DNA from: Chitinophagaceae bacterium
Lineage (GTDB): Bacteria; Bacteroidota; Bacteroidia; Chitinophagales; Chitinophagaceae
Reading direction: 5' to 3'
DNA length: 64,000 nucleotides
Assembly: GCA_027486835.1 (NCBI GenBank)
Contig: JAIXOJ010000036.1
Coordinates: forward strand, 1-64,000
Under the pieces are notes generated by a model. That model searched no databases. It was not told where the DNA came from and saw only the letters and a program-made list of their open reading frames with translations. Shown here piece after piece: positions 28,200 through 37,751 of the stretch; within the stretch, counting starts at the first letter, position 1, and each line of letters opens with the position of its first letter. A program made the position numbers and the translations under genes.

Positions 28200-28982
28200 A
28201 TGCCAGCAACAAACTTATGGACTCGTAATGAATTGATACTTGCTTTCAACCTGTATTTAAAATTACCTTTCGGCAAATTACATACTCGAACAAAAGAAGT
28301 TGTCGAACTAGCTCAAATAACAGGTAGAACTGTAAATTCAATTGCCATAAGACTTACAAATTTTGCTTCCTGTGATCCTTACCATCAAAACAGAGGCGTA
28401 AAAGGTATGGAAGGTGGAAGAAAACAATGCCAACCAATCTGGGATGAATTTTTCCAAAATAAGGAAGCGTTAATTTTTGAAAGTGAAAGAATTTTAGCAG
28501 AAAAAGAAAATCTAACAATAGAAACGAAGTACAGTGAATTGCTTTTCGATATTCGTGATTTGAAGGGTGAAACTAAATTACGAGAAGTAAAAACAAGGGT
28601 GAATCAAAATGTTTTCAGGCAAATTGTTGTTGCGAATTATTCAGGTAAATGTGCAATTACTGGTATTGATGTTCCTGAATTATTATTTGCTAGTCACATA
28701 GTACCTTGGGCTAAAAATGAAGATGAAAGACTGAATCCAGAAAATGGAATCTGTTTATCTGCGCTCTATGATAAGGCTTTTGATAAAGGATTTATTGCAA
28801 TCAATGAACGTTATGAAGTCTTGATTTCAAATGAACTGAAAAAGAAAAACAAGTATGAATATTATCAAAAATATTTCTCGCATTTAGAGAACGGCAAAAT
28901 ACAGATGCCCAATCGATACTTACCTAGCAAAGCATTTATACAATATCATTTGGATGAAATTTTTCAGAAAAGAAATAATTAA
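28200..28982 (+). CDS. HNH restriction endonuclease
   Basis: A 260-aa protein whose C-terminal part carries an HNH nuclease domain: CAITGIDVPELLFASHIVPW (C151, H166), RLNPENGICLSALYDKAFDK (Asn and Asp/His positions), as in the HNH_2 group of type II restriction enzymes. The N-terminal ~110 residues (LWTRNELILAFNLYLKLPFG, TGRTVNSIAIRLTNFAS) form a helical DNA-reading domain common in this type. It follows the cytosine methyltransferase by 14 bp and is the likely restriction partner. hamA starts 6 bp after its stop, so R-M and Hachiman genes may share a transcript. Confidence 0.88.
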   Translation: MPATNLWTRNELILAFNLYLKLPFGKLHTRTKEVVELAQITGRTVNSIAIRLTNFASCDPYHQNRGVKGMEGGRKQCQPIWDEFFQNKEALIFESERILAEKENLTIETKYSELLFDIRDLKGETKLREVKTRVNQNVFRQIVVANYSGKCAITGIDVPELLFASHIVPWAKNEDERLNPENGICLSALYDKAFDKGFIAINERYEVLISNELKKKNKYEYYQKYFSHLENGKIQMPNRYLPSKAFIQYHLDEIFQKRNN

Positions 28983-28988
28983 TGCACT

Positions 28989-29903
28989 TTGGAACTCAAA
29001 TCGACCATAAACGAATCTTTTTTAGAACTCTTTTACAAAGAAATTGAGTGTGATATTCCACAAACGAATTCAAAATTGAATTTACACATTTTAAAAATTG
29101 AGAACAACCAATTCTGCTATCATGAACTAGTTAATCATCTACGGAATCACTTTATATCTTTTTCTTTGTCTAGAAAAGTAATACAGGACTTTGAAAAGGA
29201 TAAAAGATACGGTGAGTTATATATAAAAGCTGCTTCAAAATTTCGGGATTATAATGTAAATGATGGTGAAGCAGGTGAACTGCTACTTTTTTGTTTTCTT
29301 GAATCTCATCTAAAAGCACCTAAGATTTTAACGAAATTAGAGATTAAACTCTCATCAAATGACTATGCAAAAGGTTCTGATGGTATTCATTTATTAGAAG
29401 TTGCAGAAAAAGATTATCAGCTAATATTCGGAGAGTCAAAACTATATCAAGATCTTACTACATCAATTTCTAAAGCATTTGAATCAATACACGATTTTCG
29501 GACAAGAACAAAAAATAATATTAATGATGAAATTGGATTAATAAACACTCAGCTATGCAAAGAAGCATTTGATGAAAATCTTTATCAATTCCTTAAATCT
29601 GTAATAGTGCCAAAAGCAAATGTAGAAGAACCAATCACTAAAAATAACGCTTTTGCAATTTTTGCAGGGTTTGAAATTAACCCGAAAGATGAAGAAAAGA
29701 GATTAAGCAATTCCGATTTTCATAAAACTATAAAAGCACAAATTAGGAATGAAGTTGAAGGAAAAATTGAACACATCAAAAAGAAGATTGAAGAATATAG
29801 TTTACACGGGTATGTTTTTTATTTGTATGTTTTCCCGTTTATGAAATTAGACGAAACACGTAAGGATATTATTAAGAAAATAACATTGGCAGAAGAAGAA
29901 TGA
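28989..29903 (+). CDS. hamA: Hachiman nuclease subunit HamA (DUF1837)
   Basis: A 304-aa DUF1837 protein, the effector nuclease of the Hachiman anti-phage system. Family marks include DGEAGELLLFCFLESHL (92-108) and a PD-(D/E)xK-like centre KGSDGIHLL (D131) and IFGESKLY (E149, K151). In characterised Hachiman, HamA is held inactive by the helicase HamB and degrades DNA once released; that mechanism is literature knowledge. The frame requires a TTG start at 28989 (MELKST); an ATG at 28982 is in another frame and stops early. The stop overlaps hamB by 4 bp (ATGA), indicating tight co-translation. All visible active-site residues are present, so the gene looks functional. Confidence 0.9.
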   Translation: MELKSTINESFLELFYKEIECDIPQTNSKLNLHILKIENNQFCYHELVNHLRNHFISFSLSRKVIQDFEKDKRYGELYIKAASKFRDYNVNDGEAGELLLFCFLESHLKAPKILTKLEIKLSSNDYAKGSDGIHLLEVAEKDYQLIFGESKLYQDLTTSISKAFESIHDFRTRTKNNINDEIGLINTQLCKEAFDENLYQFLKSVIVPKANVEEPITKNNAFAIFAGFEINPKDEEKRLSNSDFHKTIKAQIRNEVEGKIEHIKKKIEEYSLHGYVFYLYVFPFMKLDETRKDIIKKITLAEEE

Positions 29904-32479
29904 TTGAAAGATTAGCAACAGATGTTTTACAAGACAACTATTTCACAACCTTATATACTAAGGCTGCGAAACTCTTTGCTTATGACTTTTTTTCTGCTAC
30001 TGAAACAAAAGAACCCTTTAATGAAAAAGAATTAAACGACTTGTTTCGGTTTGCGGATATTTTATCAAACTCAAAAAGTCCTACATCAAGAAACAAAGCG
30101 TATCAGATAATTACCCTATTAAACCAGAAATACAAAGCCAATCCTTTTTATCAGACTTTTGCACATTCCGTTTTAGCCAAATTGGGAAACTTTCCAGCTA
30201 TTGAATACCTGAAAAATGTGGATGAAAATATTTCAGAATTACCATTTGAAAGGGACATAGAAAAGAAAGTAAAAGAATTTATTCAGGCCGTTCCTGACAC
30301 AGAAGATTTGATTTTTACTGATTCGCAATTTGAACTTTACACTAAAATTAGCAACTCAAAACATTTTAGTTTTTCAGGTCCAACTTCGATGGGTAAATCA
30401 TTTATTATTAAATCGTTTATCAGAAAAGTTATTGGAAACAAACCCCCTGAAAATATTGTGATAATGGTTCCAACAAGAGCGTTAATAAATCAGTTTTCAA
30501 TTGATTTAAATAAAGAATTGAAAGTGGTTTTGGAACATTACAACTATATAGTTGCAACGAATAGTAATGTTTCAGAATTACCCTCTGAAACCCAACAACG
30601 ATATATTTTCGTATTAACACCTGAAAGATTGCTGAGTTATTTATCTCAAAAAAATAATCCCTCTTTTGCTTATTTGTTTGTAGATGAGGCACATAAACTT
30701 GCAGCAGAAAAAGATATAAGAGCAGTTACAGCCTATTCTGCGATTTCAAAATCTTTAAAGCAAAACAAAAATCTCAATCTGTATTTTGCTTCTCCAAATG
30801 TTTCTAATCCAGAAGTCTTTCTTAAGTTGTTCAAAAAGGATGAAAATCTGAATTATAAAACCATAGAAACGCCTGTATCGCAAAACTTGTTTTTTGTTGA
30901 CATGACTCAAAACAAGGCTACTCATTATTTGGAAGCAGAGTATTATCAGTTTGATTCTGATATTGTTAAAAATGCAAAAAGTATTTTTGATGTGCTTTCT
31001 TTATTAGGTGAGAATACGAATAATATTGTGTATTGTAGTTCAAGGTTCGAGGCAATTGATAAAGCAGAGAAAATGTTCAGCTACTTGAATCGACAGGAAG
31101 CAACGAAATCAAAAAATATCAAAAAAGTTATCCAACAGATAAAGGGATACATTCATAAAGATTATTACTTGGCTGATTTTTTAAATAAAGGTGTTGCCTA
31201 TCATTTTGGAAATCTACCTCAAATTATAAGAAATAAAGTAGAAGCGTTGTTTAAGGAAAGAGAAATTGCCTATGTATTTTGCACATCTACACTTTTAGAA
31301 GGTGTAAATATGCCCGCCAAAAATGTCTTTATTCTAAACAATAAAAATGGACGAAATGATTTCGAGCCAATAGATTTTTGGAATTTGGCAGGAAGAGCAG
31401 GAAGGTTGAGATATGAGTTATCAGGCAATATAATTTGTTTGAAAGAAAATGACAAGGTTTGGAAAAAACCCGAAAATCTTTTGGAAAACAAAACGGACAT
31501 TTTATTAAATCCGTCTGTTGAAAATTACATTGATAGAAAGCTAAAAAAGATTGAGCAATTACTGAAAGAAAATCCTGAAATAAAAAATGAAAGTGAAACG
31601 GTAAAGGAAATATTGCGGTACATCGCCAATATTATCAGTATTGACACACTTGAAATTGAAAGGTCGAATTACAGAAGTGAAATCATCAATAAGCTCATTC
31701 AGGATAACAAACAAGAAATAATAGATTTAGCTAAGAAAAAAAACGGCAAAATTGAAGTTCCGTCATCGGTACTTAGCACAAATAATTCTATCAATATAAA
31801 AATACAAAATGAAGTATTTATCATTTTACAAAAACAAAAAGACAATCCAGCAACCATAAAATTGCCAGCCAAAGTTGATTATGACATTTGTAAAGAATGG
31901 CTGTATAAACTTTATGATTTATTCAATTGGCAAACAGAAGAAAAGCAGTTTAAATCAAAAGCTATGCTTGATTATTATGCAATGCTAATGAATCAATGGA
32001 TAAATGGTGTTTCACTAAACCAAATCATTACTCAATCCATTTATTTTTACTCAACTTCCGAAAGAAAAATACGGGCAGGTTATGACGAAAACGGACTAAA
32101 ACTTGAACCTTTTAACGGAAGTAAGCAGCACATCAATATTCTTATTGGAAGCATCATTGACGATATTGAGTACGTTTTACGTTTTCTTTTAGAGAAGTAT
32201 TTTAATAACTATTACGCTATGTTGGTTGAGATTCTGGGAGAAGATAATGCGGGAGTAAATTGGGCGACATTCCTTGAGTATGGGACTCAAAATTCTATAT
32301 TAATTGCATTGCAGAACTATGGACTTTCAAGGCACTCTGCTGACTTTATCTTCAAGAACTACAAAAGCTGTTTAAAAATTGCTGGAGATACGTTAATTGA
32401 AATTGATGTCAAAAGGCTTAGAATTCTTTTAGACAAGGAAACGATAGAATATGATGAAATCAACTCAATCTTGTTTTAG
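29900..32479 (+). CDS. hamB: Hachiman helicase HamB
   Basis: An 859-aa superfamily 2 helicase, partner of HamA. Walker A is FSGPTSMGKSF (160-167), motif Ia MVPTRALINQFS, Walker B VDEAHKL (DEAH 262-265). The second RecA domain has CTSTLLEGVNMPAKNVFI and motif VI LAGRAGRLRYE. About 340 further residues follow, as in known HamB proteins. The start overlaps the hamA stop by 4 bp. Only 2 bp separate its stop from an open frame that encodes the C-terminal part of an AIPR protein, so the 3' side is a recombination junction. The helicase itself looks complete, with no frame break. Confidence 0.9.
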   Translation: MIERLATDVLQDNYFTTLYTKAAKLFAYDFFSATETKEPFNEKELNDLFRFADILSNSKSPTSRNKAYQIITLLNQKYKANPFYQTFAHSVLAKLGNFPAIEYLKNVDENISELPFERDIEKKVKEFIQAVPDTEDLIFTDSQFELYTKISNSKHFSFSGPTSMGKSFIIKSFIRKVIGNKPPENIVIMVPTRALINQFSIDLNKELKVVLEHYNYIVATNSNVSELPSETQQRYIFVLTPERLLSYLSQKNNPSFAYLFVDEAHKLAAEKDIRAVTAYSAISKSLKQNKNLNLYFASPNVSNPEVFLKLFKKDENLNYKTIETPVSQNLFFVDMTQNKATHYLEAEYYQFDSDIVKNAKSIFDVLSLLGENTNNIVYCSSRFEAIDKAEKMFSYLNRQEATKSKNIKKVIQQIKGYIHKDYYLADFLNKGVAYHFGNLPQIIRNKVEALFKEREIAYVFCTSTLLEGVNMPAKNVFILNNKNGRNDFEPIDFWNLAGRAGRLRYELSGNIICLKENDKVWKKPENLLENKTDILLNPSVENYIDRKLKKIEQLLKENPEIKNESETVKEILRYIANIISIDTLEIERSNYRSEIINKLIQDNKQEIIDLAKKKNGKIEVPSSVLSTNNSINIKIQNEVFIILQKQKDNPATIKLPAKVDYDICKEWLYKLYDLFNWQTEEKQFKSKAMLDYYAMLMNQWINGVSLNQIITQSIYFYSTSERKIRAGYDENGLKLEPFNGSKQHINILIGSIIDDIEYVLRFLLEKYFNNYYAMLVEILGEDNAGVNWATFLEYGTQNSILIALQNYGLSRHSADFIFKNYKSCLKIAGDTLIEIDVKRLRILLDKETIEYDEINSILF

Positions 32480-32481
32480 TA

Positions 32482-33921
32482 TTGTTCGCTTCAGTCAAAG
32501 ATTTGCAAATTGTAAATGGAGGGCAAACTACCGCATCTATCTTTCATACTTGGAAAAAAGAGAAGGCAGTTATTGATAACATTTTTGTTCAAGTGAAACT
32601 CTCAGTAATAAAAAACAAAGAGAATTTCAGCACCATTGTTTCAAAGATTTCTGAATATGCCAATACTCAAAATAAGGTTTCGGTTGCTGATTTAAGCAGT
32701 AATAGACCTTACCATATAGAATTTGAAAAATTATCTCGCTCCATTTTTACACCAATCTCTGAAAATAGAAGTATTCAAACTAAATGGTTTTATGAACGTG
32801 CAAGAGGGCAATATAAAAATGAACGACTCAAAGAAAGTTTGCCGAAGTCGAGATTGAAAGCATTTGAATTGAAAACACCTAAAAGTCAAGTGTTTACAAA
32901 AGAAGAGCTAGCAAAATATATCAATGCTTATGATGAAATAGTAGAAGGAAAGAAACTTGTAATAGCACCACATATTGTTGTAAGAGGTAATCAGAAAAAC
33001 TATATCCAATTTGTAAATTATAACTTAGAAAAAAAACTAAACAACATCTACTTTGAAGATGCGATTGCAAAAGCGATTCTTTTTAAAGCGGCTGAAAAGG
33101 TGTATGGAGTGAAGCCTAATGCGATTGGTGATATGCGATATGTAACAGTACCGTACACTTTGGGATTGCTTATGCATATCACAAGAAAACAAATAGATTT
33201 CTGGAAAATTTGGCGCAATCAAGAAATTTCAAAAGAGCTGAAAGAATTGTTGTACGAAATGATGACTTCAGTTGAAAAATTGATAAAATCAACTGCACCA
33301 GGAGGATTATATGGCGAATGGGCTAAAAAAGAAGAATGCTGGCTGAAAATAAAAAAACACAAATTTCATTTCAACCTTGAAAACATTAAAGCTGATTTAA
33401 TTGACCCTACAAATTCAGTAAAACGGAAAGTTCAATCGGAAGAAGATGTAAGGGGACAGCAAATAAAAGAAGAGCTTCTGCGAATCATAAGTATTCCCTA
33501 TTCAGTGTGGAAGAAAATTGATGTTTGGGGGCAAGAATCGGGAGAGCTTTTGCCCAATCAAATTAATTTGATTGACAGCATCGCTTTTAAGGTGAAAGAA
33601 AACAAGGGCATTCCTGAGATTGAGCGAATGACTGCTTTGAAAATTATAGATATAGTAATCGAGAAAGCTCCTGCTTTGCTTGATGAAGTAGATGCCATTG
33701 TAGCAGCCGAGGCAGCTTTGAAAGCTGATGATCCAGTTATTGACATAGAATTAATCAAGAAAATGCGAGACTATGACAGAAGAAATAAGCGATTGAGCGG
33801 CAGTCAATTTCAGGTCTTAAATAACATTATTACCAATAATGAAGCGTTAAGCGATTATAAAAAAGGTATTTGCTTGAAATACTACAGAGAACTGAATAAG
33901 AAATATGGGTTTAGGGGGTAG
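32482..33921 (+). pseudogene. AIPR abortive-infection protein, N-terminally truncated
   Basis: The 479-residue frame is the C-terminal part of an AIPR-family (PF10592-type) phage-resistance protein: SVKDLQIVNGGQTTASIFHT, KISEYANTQNKVSVADLSSN, RPYHIEFEKLSR, TKWFYERARGQYKNE, KAFELKTPKSQVFTK. In full proteins the block around QIVNGGQTTAS lies some 250-300 residues from the start; here it begins within five codons of the hamB stop. The missing N-terminus is not found elsewhere in the window. The frame opens with TTG, so it could be translated, but without the N-terminal domain it is likely inactive. The rest of the frame is free of stops, so truncation seems fairly recent. Confidence 0.8.
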
Positions 33922-34294
33922 GGGAAAATAGGTCTATAAAAAAACGAAAGCCCGAAGTTTGTTTTGAGTCATTAACAACCGGGATTAAGACGGTGGGAGT
34001 ATAGAATCTAACAATGAAAAAATACTCCCCCCTCAGTGGTTCTCTGTGCCCCTCAGTGTCCCTCCGTGTAATAAAAAGCATCACAACTCCCCATCAAAAC
34101 CATCAAAACCATCAAAAAAATCACAGTACAAACACCCCGTACTCATATAAATACACTAATTAAATCATTTTAACAAACTTTTTAAATAAGAATTGCTCGC
34201 TAGTGCAATCGATTTCCATACTTTAGCATCAGCCAATTAATCAATGGCGGTAAATTTTGAAATAAAAAATTGTTAACTAAAAAATGTTAGAGTT
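33922..34294. other. Right edge of defence island, non-coding
   Basis: No gene is seen. It contains a short 10-bp-type repetition of AAAACCATC (about 34090-34120). No tRNA, integrase or att-like duplication is recognisable at the edge. Confidence 0.4.
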
Positions 34295-35098
34295 ATGGCA
34301 GCAAAAAAAGGTGATACTGGACATGCTATCAATGCAGTAAATTATGGAAAACTAGTAGATGCTGCGAAAGACCTTGGGTCGCTTTACCAACCCCCAAGCA
34401 AGTCAATCGAATTAGCAGAATTGGAAAAAGAGGTAAAGCCCTCCATCGATGTGGTAAAAGCAGTGGCCAAGCCAAAAGAAATTTACGATGACACCACCGA
34501 CGATCGCGAAGAGCAAGCAGAGGTAGTGGAAGCGAGATTAAAAAATGCAAAAGCCAATCTAAACGCATCCGACGGCGTTACTGACGATCAAAAAGAAAGG
34601 TATGGCACTGCTTGCGATTTAGTATCTGGGGCTAATGTAAGCAAACGTAGCAGGAAGAAAAAGAAAGCGAAGGCTGCTAAAACTGCCACAGGCGACCCAC
34701 AGTCAATCCCCGCTGTTCCGGAAGTAACAGAAATTGAGCATTCTGTTTCACAGCAATCGTTTGACAAAAAAGAGGCCAATGCCTATGATGGCGTTTCTAT
34801 TTTAGAAACCATTTCCAGTTACCAACCCAAGGACACCACCGCCTCCCCAGCTAACATCCGTAGCGAAATCGACAAATTCTCCGCCCTCAACAAAAAAGTA
34901 GAAACCGATTACAAACCTTACGGAAATGCCCTAAAGGCAAGAGATACCAAACTTTATGCGCCAGATACAGGGAGTGTAACAAAAGCCAGAAGAGTAAAAG
35001 AGTTTATTAGACGATCCTCCGCTTTCTCCGATTCACAAAAAAAAGTGTTTGCGGATATTAAATTTACCGTTCCAGCTAAAAAGAAACTACATCTATAA
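34295..35098 (+). CDS. Hypothetical protein, duplicated helical layout
   Basis: A 267-aa soluble, Lys/Ala/Asp-rich protein. The N-terminal half (HAINAVNYGKLVDAAKDLGS, YQPPSKSIELAELEKEV) and C-terminal half (SVSQQSFDKKEANAYDGVSI, YQPKDTTASPANIRSEIDKF) show the same pattern of a helix followed by a Y-x-P turn and another helix, separated by a very basic linker (KRSRKKKKAKAAK). I recall similar unnamed proteins of about 230-270 aa in other Bacteroidota, but no function is known. Start ATG follows an AT-rich leader; a good terminator (35120-35158) lies downstream, so it is a single-gene unit. Confidence 0.75.
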   Translation: MAAKKGDTGHAINAVNYGKLVDAAKDLGSLYQPPSKSIELAELEKEVKPSIDVVKAVAKPKEIYDDTTDDREEQAEVVEARLKNAKANLNASDGVTDDQKERYGTACDLVSGANVSKRSRKKKKAKAAKTATGDPQSIPAVPEVTEIEHSVSQQSFDKKEANAYDGVSILETISSYQPKDTTASPANIRSEIDKFSALNKKVETDYKPYGNALKARDTKLYAPDTGSVTKARRVKEFIRRSSAFSDSQKKVFADIKFTVPAKKKLHL

Positions 35099-35119
35099 CT
35101 ATATTTCTTTCTTACCAAG

Positions 35120-35158
35120 AAGGCTACAACCACTCAATGGTTGTAGCCTTTTTTTTAA
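35120..35158 (+). terminator. Terminator of hypothetical gene
   Basis: AAGGCTACAACCA pairs with TGGTTGTAGCCTT (13 bp, loop CTCAA) and is followed by a run of eight T. Confidence 0.9.
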
Positions 35159-35233
35159 CGCCTAATTAATTACAGGTCAAGTTTTTGCGTCTTTAATAGT
35201 AAAACTATAGCCATCTGTCAACTAACACCATGC

Positions 35234-35446
35234 GGGTGCATAAAAGTTTTTCGCTTTTACTGTGTCAAACTGCCATGCAGTTGATGTTTGATAAATACTA
35301 CCTACCGAAAAACAAATTACATGCGCCAAATTAACAAAGTGTAAAAATAGCTTGTAATCAATACCAGGCAAACATTCCAGTTCCCTCTCCTTTGGAGAGG
35401 GGTTGGGGTGAGGTTTAAATTATAGCTGCGAAAAACTTTTATCCAC
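35234..35446. repeat. Interspersed palindromic element, copy E (interrupted)
   Basis: Left end GGTGCATAAAAGTTTTTCG and right end GCTGCGAAAAACTTTTATCC match the family, as does CCCTCTCCTTTGGAGAGGGG near 35390. Between left end and core lie about 120 extra bases not found in other copies, so this copy is expanded. A worn relic (TAGAGGGGTTGGAATGAGGT) follows near 35510-35530. Confidence 0.65.
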
Positions 35447-35615
35447 CAACCATCACTTGGAAACAGGTAAAATTAATATCACAAAACCTATTCCAGTCAA
35501 CCACTCTTTGTAGAGGGGTTGGAATGAGGTCAAATGAATAGGAGCAATAAACTGTAATGCACTTCAATGTATTTTTCTACAGCGACAATAAATAGCATTT
35601 ACTAGAAACTAACCC

Positions 35616-36037
35616 TTATTTAGTGGCAATTGAGGCGTATTTACTGGTAACTGGGGTGTATTTACTGGCAACTGAGGTGTATTTAGTGGTAACTAGGGCG
35701 TATTTACTGGTAACTGAGATGTATTTACTGGCAACTGAGGTGTATTTAGTGGTAACTGGGGCGTATTTACTGGTAACTGAGATGTATTTACTGGTAACTG
35801 AGGTATATTTAGTGGTAACTGAGGCGTATTTAGTGGTAACTGAGGCGTGTTTAGTGGTAACTGAGGCGTATTGAGTGGTAACTGAGGTGTATTTAGTGGT
35901 AACTGAGGTGTATTTAGTGGTAACTGAGGTGTATTTGGTGGTAACTGAGGTGTATTTAGTGGTAACTGAGGTGTATTTAGTGGTAACTGGGGTGTATTTA
36001 GTGGTAACTGAGGTGTATTTAGTGGTAATTGGGGCGT
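35616..36037. repeat. 21-bp tandem repeat array (20 copies)
   Basis: Twenty head-to-tail units of 21 bp with consensus GTATTTAGTGGTAACTGAGG plus one base. I checked the period at 35637, 35658, 35679, 35700 and at 36015/36036 and it is exactly 21. Copies differ mostly at one or two positions (ACTGG/AGTGG, GGT/GGC). Open frames across it encode 7-residue repeats on both strands and are an artefact of the period. It lies between convergent gene ends (34295-35098 and murI). Confidence 0.93.
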
Positions 36038-36238
36038 ACTAATCAAGTTCCACTATCATTCTATTAACATCAAATCCCCTAAGGATTAACGGTACGAATC
36101 GAAATGGTCAATCGAATAAATAGGTGTCAATAATTTAAAATGTGCGCTGCACAAGAAAAATGAAAATGCTAGTAATGACCTCCTATTATTTGCGTGTACA
36201 ACTTAACGGTATTCACCGAACAGTCCCCTTACTCCTCC

Positions 36239-37135
36239 TTACAAAACCGCGTGTTCCGATACCAAAGGTTGCCCCCAAAAAATGGCAGCTTTCTGATTAA
36301 AATCGGAAGTGTCGTCTGTGGTAAAAAAGCGAATGCCCGATTCCTGCTTGCATAATTGGTTTATTTCAGGATGCCTATTCAAATAATCCACCAAGCTGCT
36401 GGCAACAATCTCCCCCTGCGAAATAATTTTTAAGTGCGGTTGCTTGCTGGTCAATTGCATCAATTTATTCATAAGCAAAGGATAGTGCGTACAAGCTAGC
36501 AGGATGGTATCAATGGCTGGATCTTGTTGTAATAAATGCTGTAGATTTTGCTCAATAAAGTAATCAGCACCGGGATTGTCAAACGCATTGTTTTCAATCA
36601 AAGGCACCCACATGGGGCAGGCTTCTTGAAAAACAGCAATTTCGGGATAAAACTTAGCAATCTCAATAGGGTAGGAGTTAGACATAACCGTGCCGCTAGT
36701 ACCCATGATACCCACCTTGTTGGTATGGGTAAACCTACCAATCACTTCCGTAGTTGGCCTTATTACCCCAAGCACTCTCTTATTAGGTGCAATTTTGGGC
36801 AAATCCTGTTGCTGTATAGTGCGCAAAGCCTTGGCAGAAGCAGTGTTGCAGGCTAAAATAACCAACGAACAACCCTGCTGGAAAAACCATTCCACACAGC
36901 TTAACGTGTAATGATAAACGGTTTCAAAACTGCGGTTGCCATAAGGTGCACGGGCATTATCGCCCAAATAAATAAATTGGTAATCGGGGAGGTGCTTAAC
37001 AATTTCCTTCAAAACGGTAAGTCCGCCATACCCGCTGTCAAATACACCAATTGGCCCAAGCTGTTGACTATCATAAAAGGGCGAAGGGTCAGCAGTAGCA
37101 AAAGCAAAAGGGGTGTCCATCGGAGCTTTACGCAT
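36239..37135 (-). CDS. murI: Glutamate racemase
   Basis: A 298-aa racemase that makes D-glutamate for peptidoglycan. IGVFDSGYGGLTVL (29-42), the two catalytic cysteines C96 in LACNTASAKAL and C215 in LLACTHYPLL, and YLGDNARAPYG are all present. An in-frame ATG five codons downstream (37120, MDTPFAF) is an equally good start; the N-terminal ~27 residues before the core are longer than in many homologues. lptC lies just upstream on the same strand (19-bp gap), so the two are probably co-transcribed. Downstream is the 21-bp array region. Confidence 0.96.
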   Translation of the reverse strand: MRKAPMDTPFAFATADPSPFYDSQQLGPIGVFDSGYGGLTVLKEIVKHLPDYQFIYLGDNARAPYGNRSFETVYHYTLSCVEWFFQQGCSLVILACNTASAKALRTIQQQDLPKIAPNKRVLGVIRPTTEVIGRFTHTNKVGIMGTSGTVMSNSYPIEIAKFYPEIAVFQEACPMWVPLIENNAFDNPGADYFIEQNLQHLLQQDPAIDTILLACTHYPLLMNKLMQLTSKQPHLKIISQGEIVASSLVDYLNRHPEINQLCKQESGIRFFTTDDTSDFNQKAAIFWGQPLVSEHAVL

Positions 37136-37154
37136 AATAACAGAATTGAAGTAT

Positions 37155-37751
37155 TTAGTATAAACTATCGGAAATATTGATAAAGCTTTGTTTCCCAGTA
37201 TTGATTCTGCCTATTTTAGAAAGCGTAAACCATTTAAAGTTTTGGTCTGCATTGAGTCCTCTTCCATATATCTTTTGCAATGGACTTTGTTGGCTAATAA
37301 CAACAGGTTTGTCCGTATAAAAAGTACCTTTTCGTTGATCCCAATACAGTTCCTCACACCATAAAGTGTCTTTTTTTCGGTTAAATACAATTACGCTATC
37401 CTTTAAAAAAACACGATTTTCCGTTTCTACATAACGACCAAATTTGGCGAATAACTGACTTTCCACAGTAGTAAGGCTATCATAAAAATCAACATGCAGC
37501 GACTTAGGAAATTCTACCCTTGGGCTATCTATTTGAAAGCGCAACATCAATGGGGCAGTTAATTGTGCATTTGCTTTACCATCGTTGGTCATTAGGCTTA
37601 CAATGTTTTTTCCTTCCTCCACCCCAGGTTTATGCACTCCCAAAGCCTTCACCATTTCAATGTCGTTTTCGCAGCTCAATAGTGCCATACACAAAAAGGT
37701 AATTACTATTATATTCAGTAAAGAAAAACGATGTCTATATCGAACAATCAT
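37155..37751 (-). CDS. lptC: LPS export periplasmic protein LptC-like lipoprotein
   Basis: A 198-aa predicted lipoprotein (signal sequence, lipobox MALLSC with C27) with an LptC/OstA-type beta-jellyroll region: MTNDGKANAQLTAPLMLRFQ, FPKSLHVDFYD, ETENRVFLKDSVIVFNRKKD, GKTFYTDK-like repeats and KIYGRGLNADQNF. In Bacteroidota this LptC-like protein is part of the bridge moving lipopolysaccharide from inner to outer membrane. ATG 37751 is preferred because it starts the signal peptide; the frame opens at 37820. It is followed closely by murI, a common envelope-biogenesis pairing here but not proof of function. Confidence 0.82.
   Translation of the reverse strand: MIVRYRHRFSLLNIIVITFLCMALLSCENDIEMVKALGVHKPGVEEGKNIVSLMTNDGKANAQLTAPLMLRFQIDSPRVEFPKSLHVDFYDSLTTVESQLFAKFGRYVETENRVFLKDSVIVFNRKKDTLWCEELYWDQRKGTFYTDKPVVISQQSPLQKIYGRGLNADQNFKWFTLSKIGRINTGKQSFINISDSLY

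Noticed and set aside
33922-34294. Attachment site or integrase scar at the right island edge
   Set aside because: No tRNA, no integrase gene, and no direct repeat matching the left edge near 25000 could be found by eye.
35623-36046. Long periodic frames of Leu/Val/Thr or Asn-Thr-Pro-Gln repeats across the second 21-bp array
   Set aside because: Same artefact of the repeat period; location between convergent terminating genes also speaks against a gene.
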